From contig NZ_JAVQHL010000004.1 in NCBI RefSeq assembly GCF_032670585.1, positions 186,001 through 250,000 of the forward strand: DNA of 64,000 bases, in the 5' to 3' direction. The notes beneath the pieces are model-generated. The model had not been told where the DNA came from. It was given only the letters and a program-made list of their open reading frames with translations, and ran no database searches. Shown here in pieces: positions 41,612-49,922 of the stretch (position 1 is the stretch's first letter; every line of letters starts with the position of its first letter). A program made the translations under genes and the position numbers. Origin of the DNA: Ostreiculturibacter nitratireducens (GTDB taxonomy: Bacteria > Pseudomonadota > Alphaproteobacteria > Rhodobacterales > Rhodobacteraceae).

Positions 41612-43045
41612 TCACTCGATCTTCGGCAGAAGATCGTCGATCGACTTCTTCGCGTCGCCGTAGAACATCCGCGTGTTCTCCTTGTAGAACAGCGGGTTCT
41701 CGATCCCGGAGTAGCCCGTGCCCTGGCCGCGCTTCGAGACGAAGACCTGCTTGGCCCTCCAGACTTCCAGAACCGGCATCCCGGCGATCGGGCTGTTCGG
41801 GTCTTCCTGCGCGGCGGGGTTCACGATGTCGTTCGCGCCGATCACGATGACGACGTCCGTGGTCGGGAAGTCCTCGTTGATCTCGTCCATTTCCAGAACG
41901 ATGTCGTAGGGCACCTTGGCCTCGGCCAGAAGCACGTTCATGTGCCCGGGAAGGCGGCCCGCCACCGGGTGGATCGCGAAGCGGACTTCCTTGCCCTTGG
42001 CGCGGAGCTTCCGCGTCAGTTCCGACACCGACTGCTGGGCCTGCGCCACCGCCATGCCGTAACCCGGAACGATGATGACCGAATCCGCATCGTTCAGCGC
42101 CGCTGCGACGCCGTCGCCGTCGATGGCGATCTGTTCGCCCTCGATCGCCTGCGCCGGTCCCTGCGTGCTGCCGAAGCCGCCGAGGATCACCGATATGAAC
42201 GACCGGTTCATCGCCTTGCACATGATGTAGCTCAGGATCGCACCCGAGGAGCCGACGAGCGCGCCGGTCACGATCAGAAGGTCATTGCCGAGGCTGAAAC
42301 CGATCGCCGCCGCCGCCCAGCCGGAGTAGCTGTTCAGCATGGAGACCACGACCGGCATGTCCGCGCCGCCGATCCCCATGATCAGGTGGTAGCCGATGAA
42401 GAGTGCCGCCAGCGTCATCAGGAACAGCGGGAAGAATCCGCCGGTGTTGAAGTACCAGATCAGGCAGAGGACCGAGATCGCCGCCGCGCTGGCGTTCAGC
42501 ATGTGACCGCCGGGCAGCTTCGTCGCCGCCGAGGTCACCTTGCCCGCGAGCTTGCCGAACGCCACCACGGAACCGGTGAAGGTCACCGCACCGATGAAGA
42601 CGCCGAGGAACAGCTCGACCCGGAGAATGTTGACCTCGACCGCGCTCTTGTGAGCGAGGATCTCGGCAAAGCCCTCCAGCGCCTCCCTGGCGGCGGCGTC
42701 CATGCCCAGAACGCGGCCCAGCTCGAAATGGGCGTTGTACCCCACGAAGACCGCCGCGAGGCCGACGAGCGAGTGCATCGCGGCCACCAGCTGGGGCATC
42801 TCGGTCATCTGGACGCGCTTAGCGATGTAGAAGCCGATGATGCCGCCGCCCGCGATCAGTAGAATCGACAGCAGCCAGAGGCCGGAGCTCGGCCCGATCA
42901 GCGTGGCAAGCACCGCCAGCGCCATGCCGACGATCCCGTACCAGACCGCACGCTTGGCACTTTCCTGCCCCGAGAGGCCACCAAGGCTCAGGATGAACAG
43001 AACAGCCGCGACGACGTAGGCGGCAGTCGTGAAACCGAATTCCAT
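41612..43045 (-). CDS. pntB: NAD(P) transhydrogenase subunit beta
   Basis: Membrane domain II plus NADP(H)-binding domain III of the proton-translocating transhydrogenase, which drives NADPH formation from NADH with the proton gradient. The 477 residues show N-terminal membrane helices (about nine) and the domain III motifs VIIVPGYGMAVAQAQ and GRLPGHMNVLLAEA, then GANDIVNPAA near the C-terminus. AAGGAGG lies eight bases before the ATG. It lies 13 bp after pntA. Confidence 0.97.
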   Translation of the reverse strand: MEFGFTTAAYVVAAVLFILSLGGLSGQESAKRAVWYGIVGMALAVLATLIGPSSGLWLLSILLIAGGGIIGFYIAKRVQMTEMPQLVAAMHSLVGLAAVFVGYNAHFELGRVLGMDAAAREALEGFAEILAHKSAVEVNILRVELFLGVFIGAVTFTGSVVAFGKLAGKVTSAATKLPGGHMLNASAAAISVLCLIWYFNTGGFFPLFLMTLAALFIGYHLIMGIGGADMPVVVSMLNSYSGWAAAAIGFSLGNDLLIVTGALVGSSGAILSYIMCKAMNRSFISVILGGFGSTQGPAQAIEGEQIAIDGDGVAAALNDADSVIIVPGYGMAVAQAQQSVSELTRKLRAKGKEVRFAIHPVAGRLPGHMNVLLAEAKVPYDIVLEMDEINEDFPTTDVVIVIGANDIVNPAAQEDPNSPIAGMPVLEVWRAKQVFVSKRGQGTGYSGIENPLFYKENTRMFYGDAKKSIDDLLPKIE

Positions 43046-43058
43046 CTACCCGGCCTCC

Positions 43059-44633
43059 TTACGATTTCTGGAACATGGCGAGCATGCGCCGGGTTACGAG
43101 GAATCCGCCAAAGATGTTGATCCCGGCCATGAAGATCGACAGGGCTGCCAGGAGGATCACCAGGAACGAGCCTGATCCGATCTGCATCAATGCGCCGAGA
43201 ATGATGATCGACGAGATGGCATTGGTGATCGCCATGAGCGGCGTGTGCAGGGAATGGCTGACGTTCCAGATCACCTGGAAGCCCACGAAGACCGCCAGGA
43301 CGAACACGATGAAGTGCTGCATGAAGCTTGCAGGCGCATAGGCCCCCACCAACAGCAACAGCGCACCGCCCACGCCCAGAAGCGTCACCTGGCTCCGGGT
43401 CTGCTGCCGGAACTGCGCGAGCTCCTGCGCCCGCTTCTCCTCCACCGTGAGTTCCTTGGCCTTCTCGCGGGGCTTCGCTGCCGCGATCGCCTGAACCTTG
43501 GGCGGCGGCGGCGGATAGGTGATCTCGCCCTGGTGCGTCACCGTGGCGCCGCGGATCACGTCGTCTTCCATGTTGTGGACGATCACGCCCTCTTTCTTGG
43601 GCGTGAGGTCGGTCATCATGTGACGGATGTTGGTGGAGTAGAGCGTCGAGGACTGCGAGGCCATGCGGCTCGGGAAGTCCGTGTAGCCGACGATCGTCAC
43701 GCCGTTGTCGGTCACGACCTTCTCATCCGGCACGGTCAGGTCGCAGTTGCCGCCCCGCTCGGCGGCGAGATCGACGACGACGGAACCGGGTTTCATCGCC
43801 TCGACCATATCCTTGAGCCACAGCTTCGGCGCGTCGCGGCCCGGGATCAGCGCGGTCGTGATGACGATGTCCACTTCAGGCGCGAGTTCCCGGAACTTCT
43901 CGAGCTGCTTTTCACGGAACTCGGGGCTCGACGGTGCGGCGTAACCGCCGGTCGCCGCGCCGTCCTGGGTCTTGTCCTCGAAATCGAGGTAGACGAACTC
44001 GGCGCCCATGGATTCGATCTGCTCGGCCACTTCGGGCCGCACGTCGAAGGCGTAGACGATGGCGCCAAGCGAGGTCGCCGCGCCGATCGCGGCAAGACCC
44101 GCGACGCCCGCGCCCACGATCAGCACCTTCGCCGGTGGTACCTTGCCCGCAGCCGTCACCTGGCCGGTGAAGAAGCGGCCGAAGTTGGCGCCGGCCTCGA
44201 TGACCGCGCGGTAGCCCGCGATGTTCGCCATGGAGGACAGCGCGTCCATCTTCTGCGCGCGGGAAATGCGCGGCACCATGTCCATCGCGATGACGCTCGC
44301 GCCCTGCTTCTGGCAGGTTTCCAGAAGCTCCTTGTTCTGCGCCGGGTAGAAGAAAGAGATGAGGGTCTGGCCTTCTTTCAGGCGCTTCGCCTCCGTCGTT
44401 GACGGCGGGCGGACCTTGGCGACCACGTCGGCTTCCTTGAAGAGAGAGGCCGCCGTCTTCACGACCGTTACGCCTGCGGCTTCATAGGCGGCGTCGGAAA
44501 AGCCTGCCTTCTCCCCTGCCCCGGACTCGATCACGCATTCATGCCCCAGCTTCTGCAACTGGACTGCGCTGTCGGGTGTCATCGCCACCCGGTTCTCGCC
44601 TTCAAGTATTTCCTTCGGTGCCCCGATCTTCAC
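43059..44633 (-). CDS. pntA: NAD(P) transhydrogenase subunit alpha (fused form)
   Basis: NAD(H)-binding domain I (VLIVGAGVAGLAAIGAA near residue 170; ALIPGRDAPKL) joined to membrane helices at the C-terminus, 524 residues in one chain, unlike the split PntAA/PntAB of Rhodospirillum. A Pro/Lys-rich linker (TYPPPPPKVQ) with Glu/Arg-rich sequence joins the two parts. The start is GTG at 44633 (VKIGAPKEI) behind GGGAGAG; 19 further in-frame codons upstream are not family-like. It forms the pntAB operon. Confidence 0.96.
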   Translation of the reverse strand: MKIGAPKEILEGENRVAMTPDSAVQLQKLGHECVIESGAGEKAGFSDAAYEAAGVTVVKTAASLFKEADVVAKVRPPSTTEAKRLKEGQTLISFFYPAQNKELLETCQKQGASVIAMDMVPRISRAQKMDALSSMANIAGYRAVIEAGANFGRFFTGQVTAAGKVPPAKVLIVGAGVAGLAAIGAATSLGAIVYAFDVRPEVAEQIESMGAEFVYLDFEDKTQDGAATGGYAAPSSPEFREKQLEKFRELAPEVDIVITTALIPGRDAPKLWLKDMVEAMKPGSVVVDLAAERGGNCDLTVPDEKVVTDNGVTIVGYTDFPSRMASQSSTLYSTNIRHMMTDLTPKKEGVIVHNMEDDVIRGATVTHQGEITYPPPPPKVQAIAAAKPREKAKELTVEEKRAQELAQFRQQTRSQVTLLGVGGALLLLVGAYAPASFMQHFIVFVLAVFVGFQVIWNVSHSLHTPLMAITNAISSIIILGALMQIGSGSFLVILLAALSIFMAGINIFGGFLVTRRMLAMFQKS

Positions 44634-44674
44634 TGTCTCTCCCCTTTGCGACGGGATGGCATTGCGTCGCGACG

Positions 44675-44703
44675 TCATAGCATCGCGCAAGTTTGCTTCA
44701 CAA
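44675..44703 (-). promoter_or_regulatory. Probable pntAB promoter
   Basis: On the minus strand TTGTGA (44703-44698) and CTATGA (44680-44675) lie 17 bp apart, with TG before the TATGA core. The -35 sits at the centre of the palindrome at 44692-44708, a typical repressor arrangement. Confidence 0.45.
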
Positions 44704-44708
44704 GCAAA
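44692..44708. promoter_or_regulatory. Palindrome over the pntA -35 region
   Basis: TTTGCTT-CAC-AAGCAAA, perfect 7-bp arms with a 3-bp centre. It lies about 60 bp upstream of the pntA start and 34 bp after the stop of the upstream methyltransferase-like gene. Either an operator or a weak hairpin for that gene; the overlap with the -35 favours an operator. Confidence 0.45.
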
Positions 44709-44742
44709 AGCACGGGCGAAACATGCGGCCCTTTTTCACGCC

Positions 44743-45186
44743 TCAGATCCAGCGCCTCGTCTGGGCGGCGTAGGCGTCGAAACCGGCGCCAAAGGCGGCC
44801 CGCAAACGTGCTTCCTCACCGAGGATGAAGCGGTGCTGGATCGTGAAGATGAAGATCGGCACCAGAGGCACCGCAAGTGCCGCATCCCAGATCAGCGCAA
44901 GCCCGGCGAGCACCAGCGCGTCGCCGAGGTAGATCGGGTTCCGCGACAGGCGGAAAACACCTCCGGTGACGAGCGCCTTAGGATCGCGGTGCGGGATGAC
45001 CGTTGTGCGGGCGCGGAACATCTGCCAGGCGGCGGCCGCCATGAGGATGATCCCAAGCGCGACCAACGCGTAGCCGACGACATCCCCGGCCAGCCCGAAG
45101 AGCGGCCACGGCATTGCCTTCGTCAGCACCCAGGCCAGAATCCCAAAGCCGGCAAGCCAGACTGGCGGCCAGTCGAACATTCGCAT
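44743..45186 (-). CDS. Isoprenylcysteine carboxyl methyltransferase-like membrane protein
   Basis: A 147-residue membrane protein with three to four helices, matching the ICMT/PEMT-like family (methyltransferase family protein). The conserved SAM-binding region is GGVFRLSRNPIYLG (around residues 82-95), and the C-terminal EEARLRAAFGAGFDAYAAQTRRW is diagnostic. Bacterial members methylate small or lipid substrates that are mostly unknown. The start at 45186 has GGGGAG five bases away; the frame runs upstream without resemblance. Confidence 0.85.
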   Translation of the reverse strand: MRMFDWPPVWLAGFGILAWVLTKAMPWPLFGLAGDVVGYALVALGIILMAAAAWQMFRARTTVIPHRDPKALVTGGVFRLSRNPIYLGDALVLAGLALIWDAALAVPLVPIFIFTIQHRFILGEEARLRAAFGAGFDAYAAQTRRWI

Positions 45187-45322
45187 TCGCTCTCCCCTGG
45201 TTCCCCTATTCCCCTCGACGGACGCTACACCCCGATACGGCCGCCCGCCAGCGCATAAGGACGCGCGTTCTTGACCCCGGGCCCGGGCCGAGTCACTCCT
45301 GAGGCGACATGGAGGACCCGAC

Positions 45323-46516
45323 ATGACGGATTTCGCCGCCACCCGCGCGATGTTCCACATCCCCGAAGGCATCACCTATCTCGACGGCAATTCCTTGGGG
45401 CCGATGGTGAGGACCGCGCCGGCCCGCGTTGCACGCACGGTCGAGGCGGAGTGGGGCGAAATGCTCATCACCGGCTGGAACAAGGCTGGCTGGATGGACC
45501 AGCCTTCGCGCGTCGGAGACCGGATCGCCCGCCTGATCGGCGCAGAGCCCGGAACGGTCGTGATGGGCGACACGCTGTCGATCAAGGTCTACCAGGCGCT
45601 GGCAGCCGCCGTGGACCTCAACCCCGGCCGAAAGGTGATCCTGTCCGACACCGGGAACTTCCCCTCCGACCTCTACATTGCGGACGGCCTCGTCCACACG
45701 CTCGGCGAGGGCTACACCGTCCGCACCGTCGCGCCGGACGAGGTGGAGGCCGCACTTGATTCAGACACCGCAGTCCTCATGCTCACCGAGGTGGACTACC
45801 GCACGGGGCGCAAGCACGACATGCGGCGCCTGACGACAGAGGCACACCGCGCGGGCGCCCTGACGGTCTGGGACCTCGCCCATTCGGCGGGCGCGCTGCC
45901 GGTGGACGTCGCCGGCGCAGGTGCCGATTTCGCGGTCGGATGCACCTACAAGTATCTCAACTCCGGCCCCGGTGGCCCGGCGTTCATCTACGTCGCGCCC
46001 CGCCACGCCGAAGCCGCGCGCCCGGCTCTTTCCGGCTGGCTCGGCCACGAGGTGCCTTTCGCCTTCCATCCGGACTACCGCCCCGGCCGAGGCATCGAGC
46101 GGATGCGCGTGGGCACGCCGCCCGTCCTGCAACTCGCCGCACTGGAAGCGGCGCTCGACGTCTGGGACATCGCCGACATCGTCGACGTCCGGTCCCGGTC
46201 GATCGAACTCACCGAAGCCTTCATCCAGGGGGTCGAGGCGAAATGCCCGACACTGACGCTCGCCTCCCCCCGCGATCCGCGGGCGCGCGGCAGCCAGGTC
46301 TCGTTCCAGCACCCCGAGGGCTACGCGATCATGCAGGCCCTCATCGCGAATGGCGTGATAGGCGACTTTCGCGCCCCCTACATCCTGCGCTTCGGCTTCA
46401 CGCCCCTCTACATCGGCATGGAGGACGTCGACCGCGCCGTGGCGACGCTTGCCGAGATCATGGCGAAATCGCTCTGGGACCGGCCGGAATACAGGGCGCG
46501 CGCAAGGGTGACGTGA
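45323..46516 (+). CDS. kynU: Kynureninase
   Basis: PLP enzyme of 397 residues that cleaves kynurenine or 3-hydroxykynurenine to (hydroxy)anthranilate and alanine in tryptophan breakdown. Family motifs are YLDGNSLGP near residue 18, WNKAGWMDQP, DLAHSAGALPVDV, the PLP lysine in CTYKYLNSGPGGPAF (Lys210) and LRFGFTPLYIG near the end. GGAGG lies eight bases before the ATG. Tryptophan dioxygenase and kynurenine formamidase, its usual partners, are not in the window. Confidence 0.95.
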   Translation: MTDFAATRAMFHIPEGITYLDGNSLGPMVRTAPARVARTVEAEWGEMLITGWNKAGWMDQPSRVGDRIARLIGAEPGTVVMGDTLSIKVYQALAAAVDLNPGRKVILSDTGNFPSDLYIADGLVHTLGEGYTVRTVAPDEVEAALDSDTAVLMLTEVDYRTGRKHDMRRLTTEAHRAGALTVWDLAHSAGALPVDVAGAGADFAVGCTYKYLNSGPGGPAFIYVAPRHAEAARPALSGWLGHEVPFAFHPDYRPGRGIERMRVGTPPVLQLAALEAALDVWDIADIVDVRSRSIELTEAFIQGVEAKCPTLTLASPRDPRARGSQVSFQHPEGYAIMQALIANGVIGDFRAPYILRFGFTPLYIGMEDVDRAVATLAEIMAKSLWDRPEYRARARVT

Positions 46517-46526
46517 CCGGCGCCGC

Positions 46527-48047
46527 TCACGATGACGGCGCCGCCCCGCCCTCCGCGATGCGGCGGGAAGCGAAGGCCCGGGCCGAATCCAACCCTTCCT
46601 CCACGCCCTTGGCCGGGGTGAAGCTGGCGAGCCTCTCCTTCCAGATCCGTGTCGCCCGTTCGTCCGCGCGGAGGCTTCCCGCTTCCGTCCATTGGCCGAA
46701 GTTCGACCAGTCGGCGACCAGCGGTTCGTAGAAAGCCGTCCGGTAGCGCGACATCGTGTGTTCGGAGCCGAAGAAGTGCCCACCCGGGGGAACGGAAGCG
46801 ATCGCCTCGAAGGCGAGGTCCTCAGGATCCGCCCCGGGAACGGTGCAAAGTTCCGCGAGGCTCTGCAGAACCTCCAGGTCGGTGATGAATTTCTCGTATC
46901 CGAAGGTCAGCCCGCCTTCGAGCCAGCCCGCCGCATGGATCGTGACCGTAGCCCCGGCCATCATTGCCGCCATCGTCGCGAGCGTGGTTTCCGTCGCCCC
47001 CTGCGCGTCGGCCATGTTCGCGGCCGCCCCGGAAGAGCCGCGCCAGGGAAGTCCGATGTGCCGCGCGAGCTGGCCTGAAGCGAGCGTCGCCAGCATGTGC
47101 TCGGGCGTCCCGAAGGCCGGCGCGCCCGATTTCATCGCGACGTTCGAGGCGAATGCGCCGTAAAGGACCGGCGCACCGGCGCGCGCGAGCTGCGCCAGCG
47201 TGATGCCGGCAAGGGCCTCGGCATGTTGCAGCGAAAGCGCACCGGCGAGCGTCACGGGCGCCATCGCTCCCATCAGGCAGAAAGGCGTGATCATCGTCAC
47301 CTGGCCGGCGCGCGCGAAGTCGATGATCCCTTCGGCCATCGGCGCATCGAGGATGCGCGGAGAATTCGTGTTGATGACCGTGAAGCATTGCGGATCTGCC
47401 GCGAAATCCGCCCCCGTCCGGGAAGCCATCGCCAGCATCTCGAACGCCTCGGTCACCTGCGCGCGACCCCGTGCGTAGATGAACGGAACCTTGGTCGACG
47501 TCTCAAGCTGGATGAGCGTCGTGTCGTAGTGCCTTCGAACAACCGGGGAATCCTGCGGCTCCACCGCCGCCGCCATGAGGTGGATCGCGTCGAAGCCATC
47601 GATCAGCCGCATGATCTCGCGGAAGTCTTCCAGCCGGCCGGGCCGCCGGCCCCGTTCCCGGTCATGGGCCTGCGGACAACCGGCTCCTGCGTGGAACACC
47701 ATCGCGCCCGGCTCCAGAAGGACGTCCCGCGCGGGATCACGCGCCCGCAACCTGATGCTGCGCGGAGCGGAGGCGAGCGCCGCCTCGACGATCTCGCGCC
47801 CGATGCGGACGAGGCCGGTGTCCTTGTCGACCGACGCCCCGGCCGCCCGGTAAAGCGCGCGCGCCTCCGGCAGAAGCACCACGAGGCCAAGTTCCTCGAG
47901 GATTTTCAGGGCATTGCCGTGGATTGCCGCGATGGCGTCGTCGGAGAATACACGTTGTGGCGCGAAGGGATGCCTCAGCCCGTGGTAGCGCCGCGCCCGC
48001 TCTCCGCCTCCGCGCGTCTCCCTCGCCCGTCGTCCGCCGTCCCTCAT
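46527..48047 (-). CDS. MttB-family methyltransferase, non-pyrrolysine
   Basis: A 506-residue TIM-barrel protein of the trimethylamine methyltransferase (MttB/COG5598) superfamily. It shows LEELGLVVLLPEA and GREIVEAALASAPRSIRLRARD at the N-terminus, then TVINTNSPRIL and the C-terminal GGHFFGSEHTMSRYRTAFYEP. It is one continuous frame with no internal TAG, so it lacks pyrrolysine and belongs to the group that includes glycine betaine methyltransferase MtgB. A quaternary amine substrate is inferred. No corrinoid protein gene is adjacent. GGAGGACACC precedes the ATG. Confidence 0.87.
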   Translation of the reverse strand: MRDGGRRARETRGGGERARRYHGLRHPFAPQRVFSDDAIAAIHGNALKILEELGLVVLLPEARALYRAAGASVDKDTGLVRIGREIVEAALASAPRSIRLRARDPARDVLLEPGAMVFHAGAGCPQAHDRERGRRPGRLEDFREIMRLIDGFDAIHLMAAAVEPQDSPVVRRHYDTTLIQLETSTKVPFIYARGRAQVTEAFEMLAMASRTGADFAADPQCFTVINTNSPRILDAPMAEGIIDFARAGQVTMITPFCLMGAMAPVTLAGALSLQHAEALAGITLAQLARAGAPVLYGAFASNVAMKSGAPAFGTPEHMLATLASGQLARHIGLPWRGSSGAAANMADAQGATETTLATMAAMMAGATVTIHAAGWLEGGLTFGYEKFITDLEVLQSLAELCTVPGADPEDLAFEAIASVPPGGHFFGSEHTMSRYRTAFYEPLVADWSNFGQWTEAGSLRADERATRIWKERLASFTPAKGVEEGLDSARAFASRRIAEGGAAPSS

Positions 48048-48120
48048 CGGTGTCCTCCGCCTGCCGGAACCCTTCGACGTGTGAACGATAGCCCGCAGGG
48101 TATTGTCGAAACTTGGTTTT

Positions 48121-48807
48121 CTACGACAGCCAGGTGTCGTAGTCGGACACCAGAAGATGCTTTGGCCTCACGTCCTCGTTGATGTCGGCGAACCGTCCGA
48201 TCTCCGTCACGAAGACGTTGTCCGTCAGGTCGTCGTTCACGGTGGAGACCTCCCCGATGAGCACGTCGCCGCCCTCGCCCCAGAATGCGTGCCAGTCCCC
48301 AGGCATCAGCGTCACGCTTTCGCCCGGTTTGAGCAGCAGCACCTCGCCCGGGCCGAAGGGCCGTTCGATCCCGTCGCAGCGCACCACGCCGCCCCGGTCC
48401 TCCGCGAACCGGCCCTGGTCGTCCGAGCCGTTGAGCTTCACCGCAAGCGTCGCGCCGCCGCGGTTGATGATGTCCTCGGCCTTGATGACATGCGTGTGGC
48501 AGGGGCTCAGCTGGTCCTGCCGCGAGATCAGGAGCTTTTCCGCATAGCACATCCCTCCGCCCCGCTTCAGGTCCTCAAGGCTGCCGTTCCTCAGCGTGAA
48601 CAGGAAAAGCCCGAGCTTGTCGAAATCCCCCTGGCCATAGTCGGTGATGTCCCAGCCCATCCGCGCCTCGATCACCCGCCGCGCCACGTCGCGCCTTGTC
48701 CTGAATTCGTCCGGCGTCCAGTAGGCGAAGGGCGGCAGGACGAAGCCGAAGGAGCGAATGAACTCATCCGCGGCATCCATGATCTCGTTCACGCGCGACC
48801 GTTTCAT
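48121..48807 (-). CDS. D-lyxose/D-mannose isomerase-like cupin
   Basis: A 228-residue cupin of the D-lyxose isomerase family (YdaE-type). Metal ligands are visible as His104 and His106 in CHTHVIKAED, Glu111, and His173 in GDWHAFWG. The family interconverts D-lyxose with D-xylulose and D-mannose with D-fructose; the in vivo substrate is not implied by these neighbours. A GTG six bases upstream lies inside the ribosome site GGGGAGGTGG, so the ATG at 48807 is used. Confidence 0.87.
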   Translation of the reverse strand: MKRSRVNEIMDAADEFIRSFGFVLPPFAYWTPDEFRTRRDVARRVIEARMGWDITDYGQGDFDKLGLFLFTLRNGSLEDLKRGGGMCYAEKLLISRQDQLSPCHTHVIKAEDIINRGGATLAVKLNGSDDQGRFAEDRGGVVRCDGIERPFGPGEVLLLKPGESVTLMPGDWHAFWGEGGDVLIGEVSTVNDDLTDNVFVTEIGRFADINEDVRPKHLLVSDYDTWLS

Positions 48808-48837
48808 CGCCACCTCCCCATCGCCCAGCGGGCCGCC

Positions 48838-49377
48838 TCAGCCCCGCTTCAGGCCTGCCACCCACTCGTCCAGAAGCGCGCCCAGCGCGTCCCAGTCGGT
48901 GTATTCCTTGTCCACGCCGGCCTTCACGGTCTGGTCCTTCTGCGACGCGATCCAGCGCATCGCCCAGGACTTGAAGAAATCGTATTCGCTGAACCGGAAG
49001 GCGCCCGCCACATGCGCGACCTTGCCGGGCGTCCAGCCCGTGTTCTTCACGAAGCGCGCGATGCAATCGTCGAGCCCGGCCCAGTCCTCGTTGTAGTCTC
49101 CCGCCGCCGAGAGCGACACCGACAGGAACAGCGTCCGCGCCCCGGCCAGCGCCTTGGCGTTGTCTTCGGCGAAGGCCACAAGCGCTTTCTGGAAGTCGCC
49201 GGCATGGATCGACCCGGCGAGGATCACGCCGTCGAAACGCCCCAGGTCCACACCCTCCGCATCCTCTGCCTGAAGCAGCTCGACGGCATGGCCCGCATCG
49301 GCCAGCCGGTCTGCGGCGAAGCGCGCGACCTTGCGGGTCTGACCCTCGGTCGTTCCATAGACGATCAGGAGTTTCAT
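48838..49377 (-). CDS. Flavodoxin-domain protein, HemG-like
   Basis: A 179-residue FMN flavodoxin-fold protein. LLIVYGTTEGQTRKVA (about 3-18) is the FMN phosphate loop, and the mid-section FDGVILAGSIHAGDFQKAL and C-terminal EYTDWDALGALLDEW fit HemG, the menaquinone-dependent protoporphyrinogen oxidase; the length is close to E. coli HemG (181). The long inserted loop of HemG between strand 5 and helix 5 appears present (KSWAMRWIASQKDQ). Haem synthesis is a family-based guess. GGAAGGAAA precedes the ATG. Confidence 0.8.
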   Translation of the reverse strand: MKLLIVYGTTEGQTRKVARFAADRLADAGHAVELLQAEDAEGVDLGRFDGVILAGSIHAGDFQKALVAFAEDNAKALAGARTLFLSVSLSAAGDYNEDWAGLDDCIARFVKNTGWTPGKVAHVAGAFRFSEYDFFKSWAMRWIASQKDQTVKAGVDKEYTDWDALGALLDEWVAGLKRG

Positions 49378-49477
49378 CGACTTTCCTTCCGGATATGGTC
49401 GCGCGTGCCTTCCTTCGCGGAAGCATCGACGCTTCCATACCGCTCCGCAAGTCCGGCGCTGGAAACCCAAAAGAATT

Positions 49478-49897
49478 TCAGAAGATGCCGTTCGCCTTCT
49501 GAAGCGTGCGCACATAGGCAATGATCGCCGCCACTTCGACCTCGGTTATCCCCTCGACCGGAGGCATGTCGCCAAAGTCCCAGTGATGGGCACGCGCGCC
49601 GTTCCGCGCCGCCAGAAGAAAGGCGATGTCGCCGTGATGGCCCGGCTCGTAGATCTTGTGCACGAGGGGCGGCCCCTTTCCCTCTATGCCCCCTGCGGCC
49701 TCGCCGTGGCAGGCGGCGCATTTCTCGGCAAAAGCACGCGCACCGATCTCCGCCGAACCTTCGAGTTCGGGCACCGTGACCTGCACGATCGCCGCGCCGC
49801 CGACCGTCTCGGGTTCCGGCGGCAGCATCTGCCAGAGTCCGACGCCCAGAAGAGCGGCAAGACCGGCAAGTGCTCCTGCGATGATGGGTTTCCGCAT
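49478..49897 (-). CDS. Class I cytochrome c, membrane-anchored or exported
   Basis: Monohaem cytochrome c of 139 residues. An N-terminal hydrophobic segment (about 5-25) acts as signal or anchor; haem attaches at CAACH (Cys60, Cys63, His64) and the distal ligand is probably Met111 in DFGDMPP. The C-terminal helix VAAIIAYVRTLQ is typical. It works in periplasmic electron transfer; the partner is unknown. A longer frame upstream lies inside the C26 gene and is not real. Confidence 0.9.
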   Translation of the reverse strand: MRKPIIAGALAGLAALLGVGLWQMLPPEPETVGGAAIVQVTVPELEGSAEIGARAFAEKCAACHGEAAGGIEGKGPPLVHKIYEPGHHGDIAFLLAARNGARAHHWDFGDMPPVEGITEVEVAAIIAYVRTLQKANGIF

Positions 49898-49922
49898 GCC
49901 GCCTTTCCTTCGCGCGCCGTTC

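Noticed and set aside
46519..46542. GGCGCCG/CGGCGCC inverted repeat between kynU and the MttB gene
   Set aside because: Lies partly in the MttB coding end, has a 10-nt loop and no T run; could be chance.
46527..48047. Pyrrolysine in the MttB homologue
   Set aside because: No in-frame TAG interrupts the reading frame, so it is a non-pyrrolysine family member.
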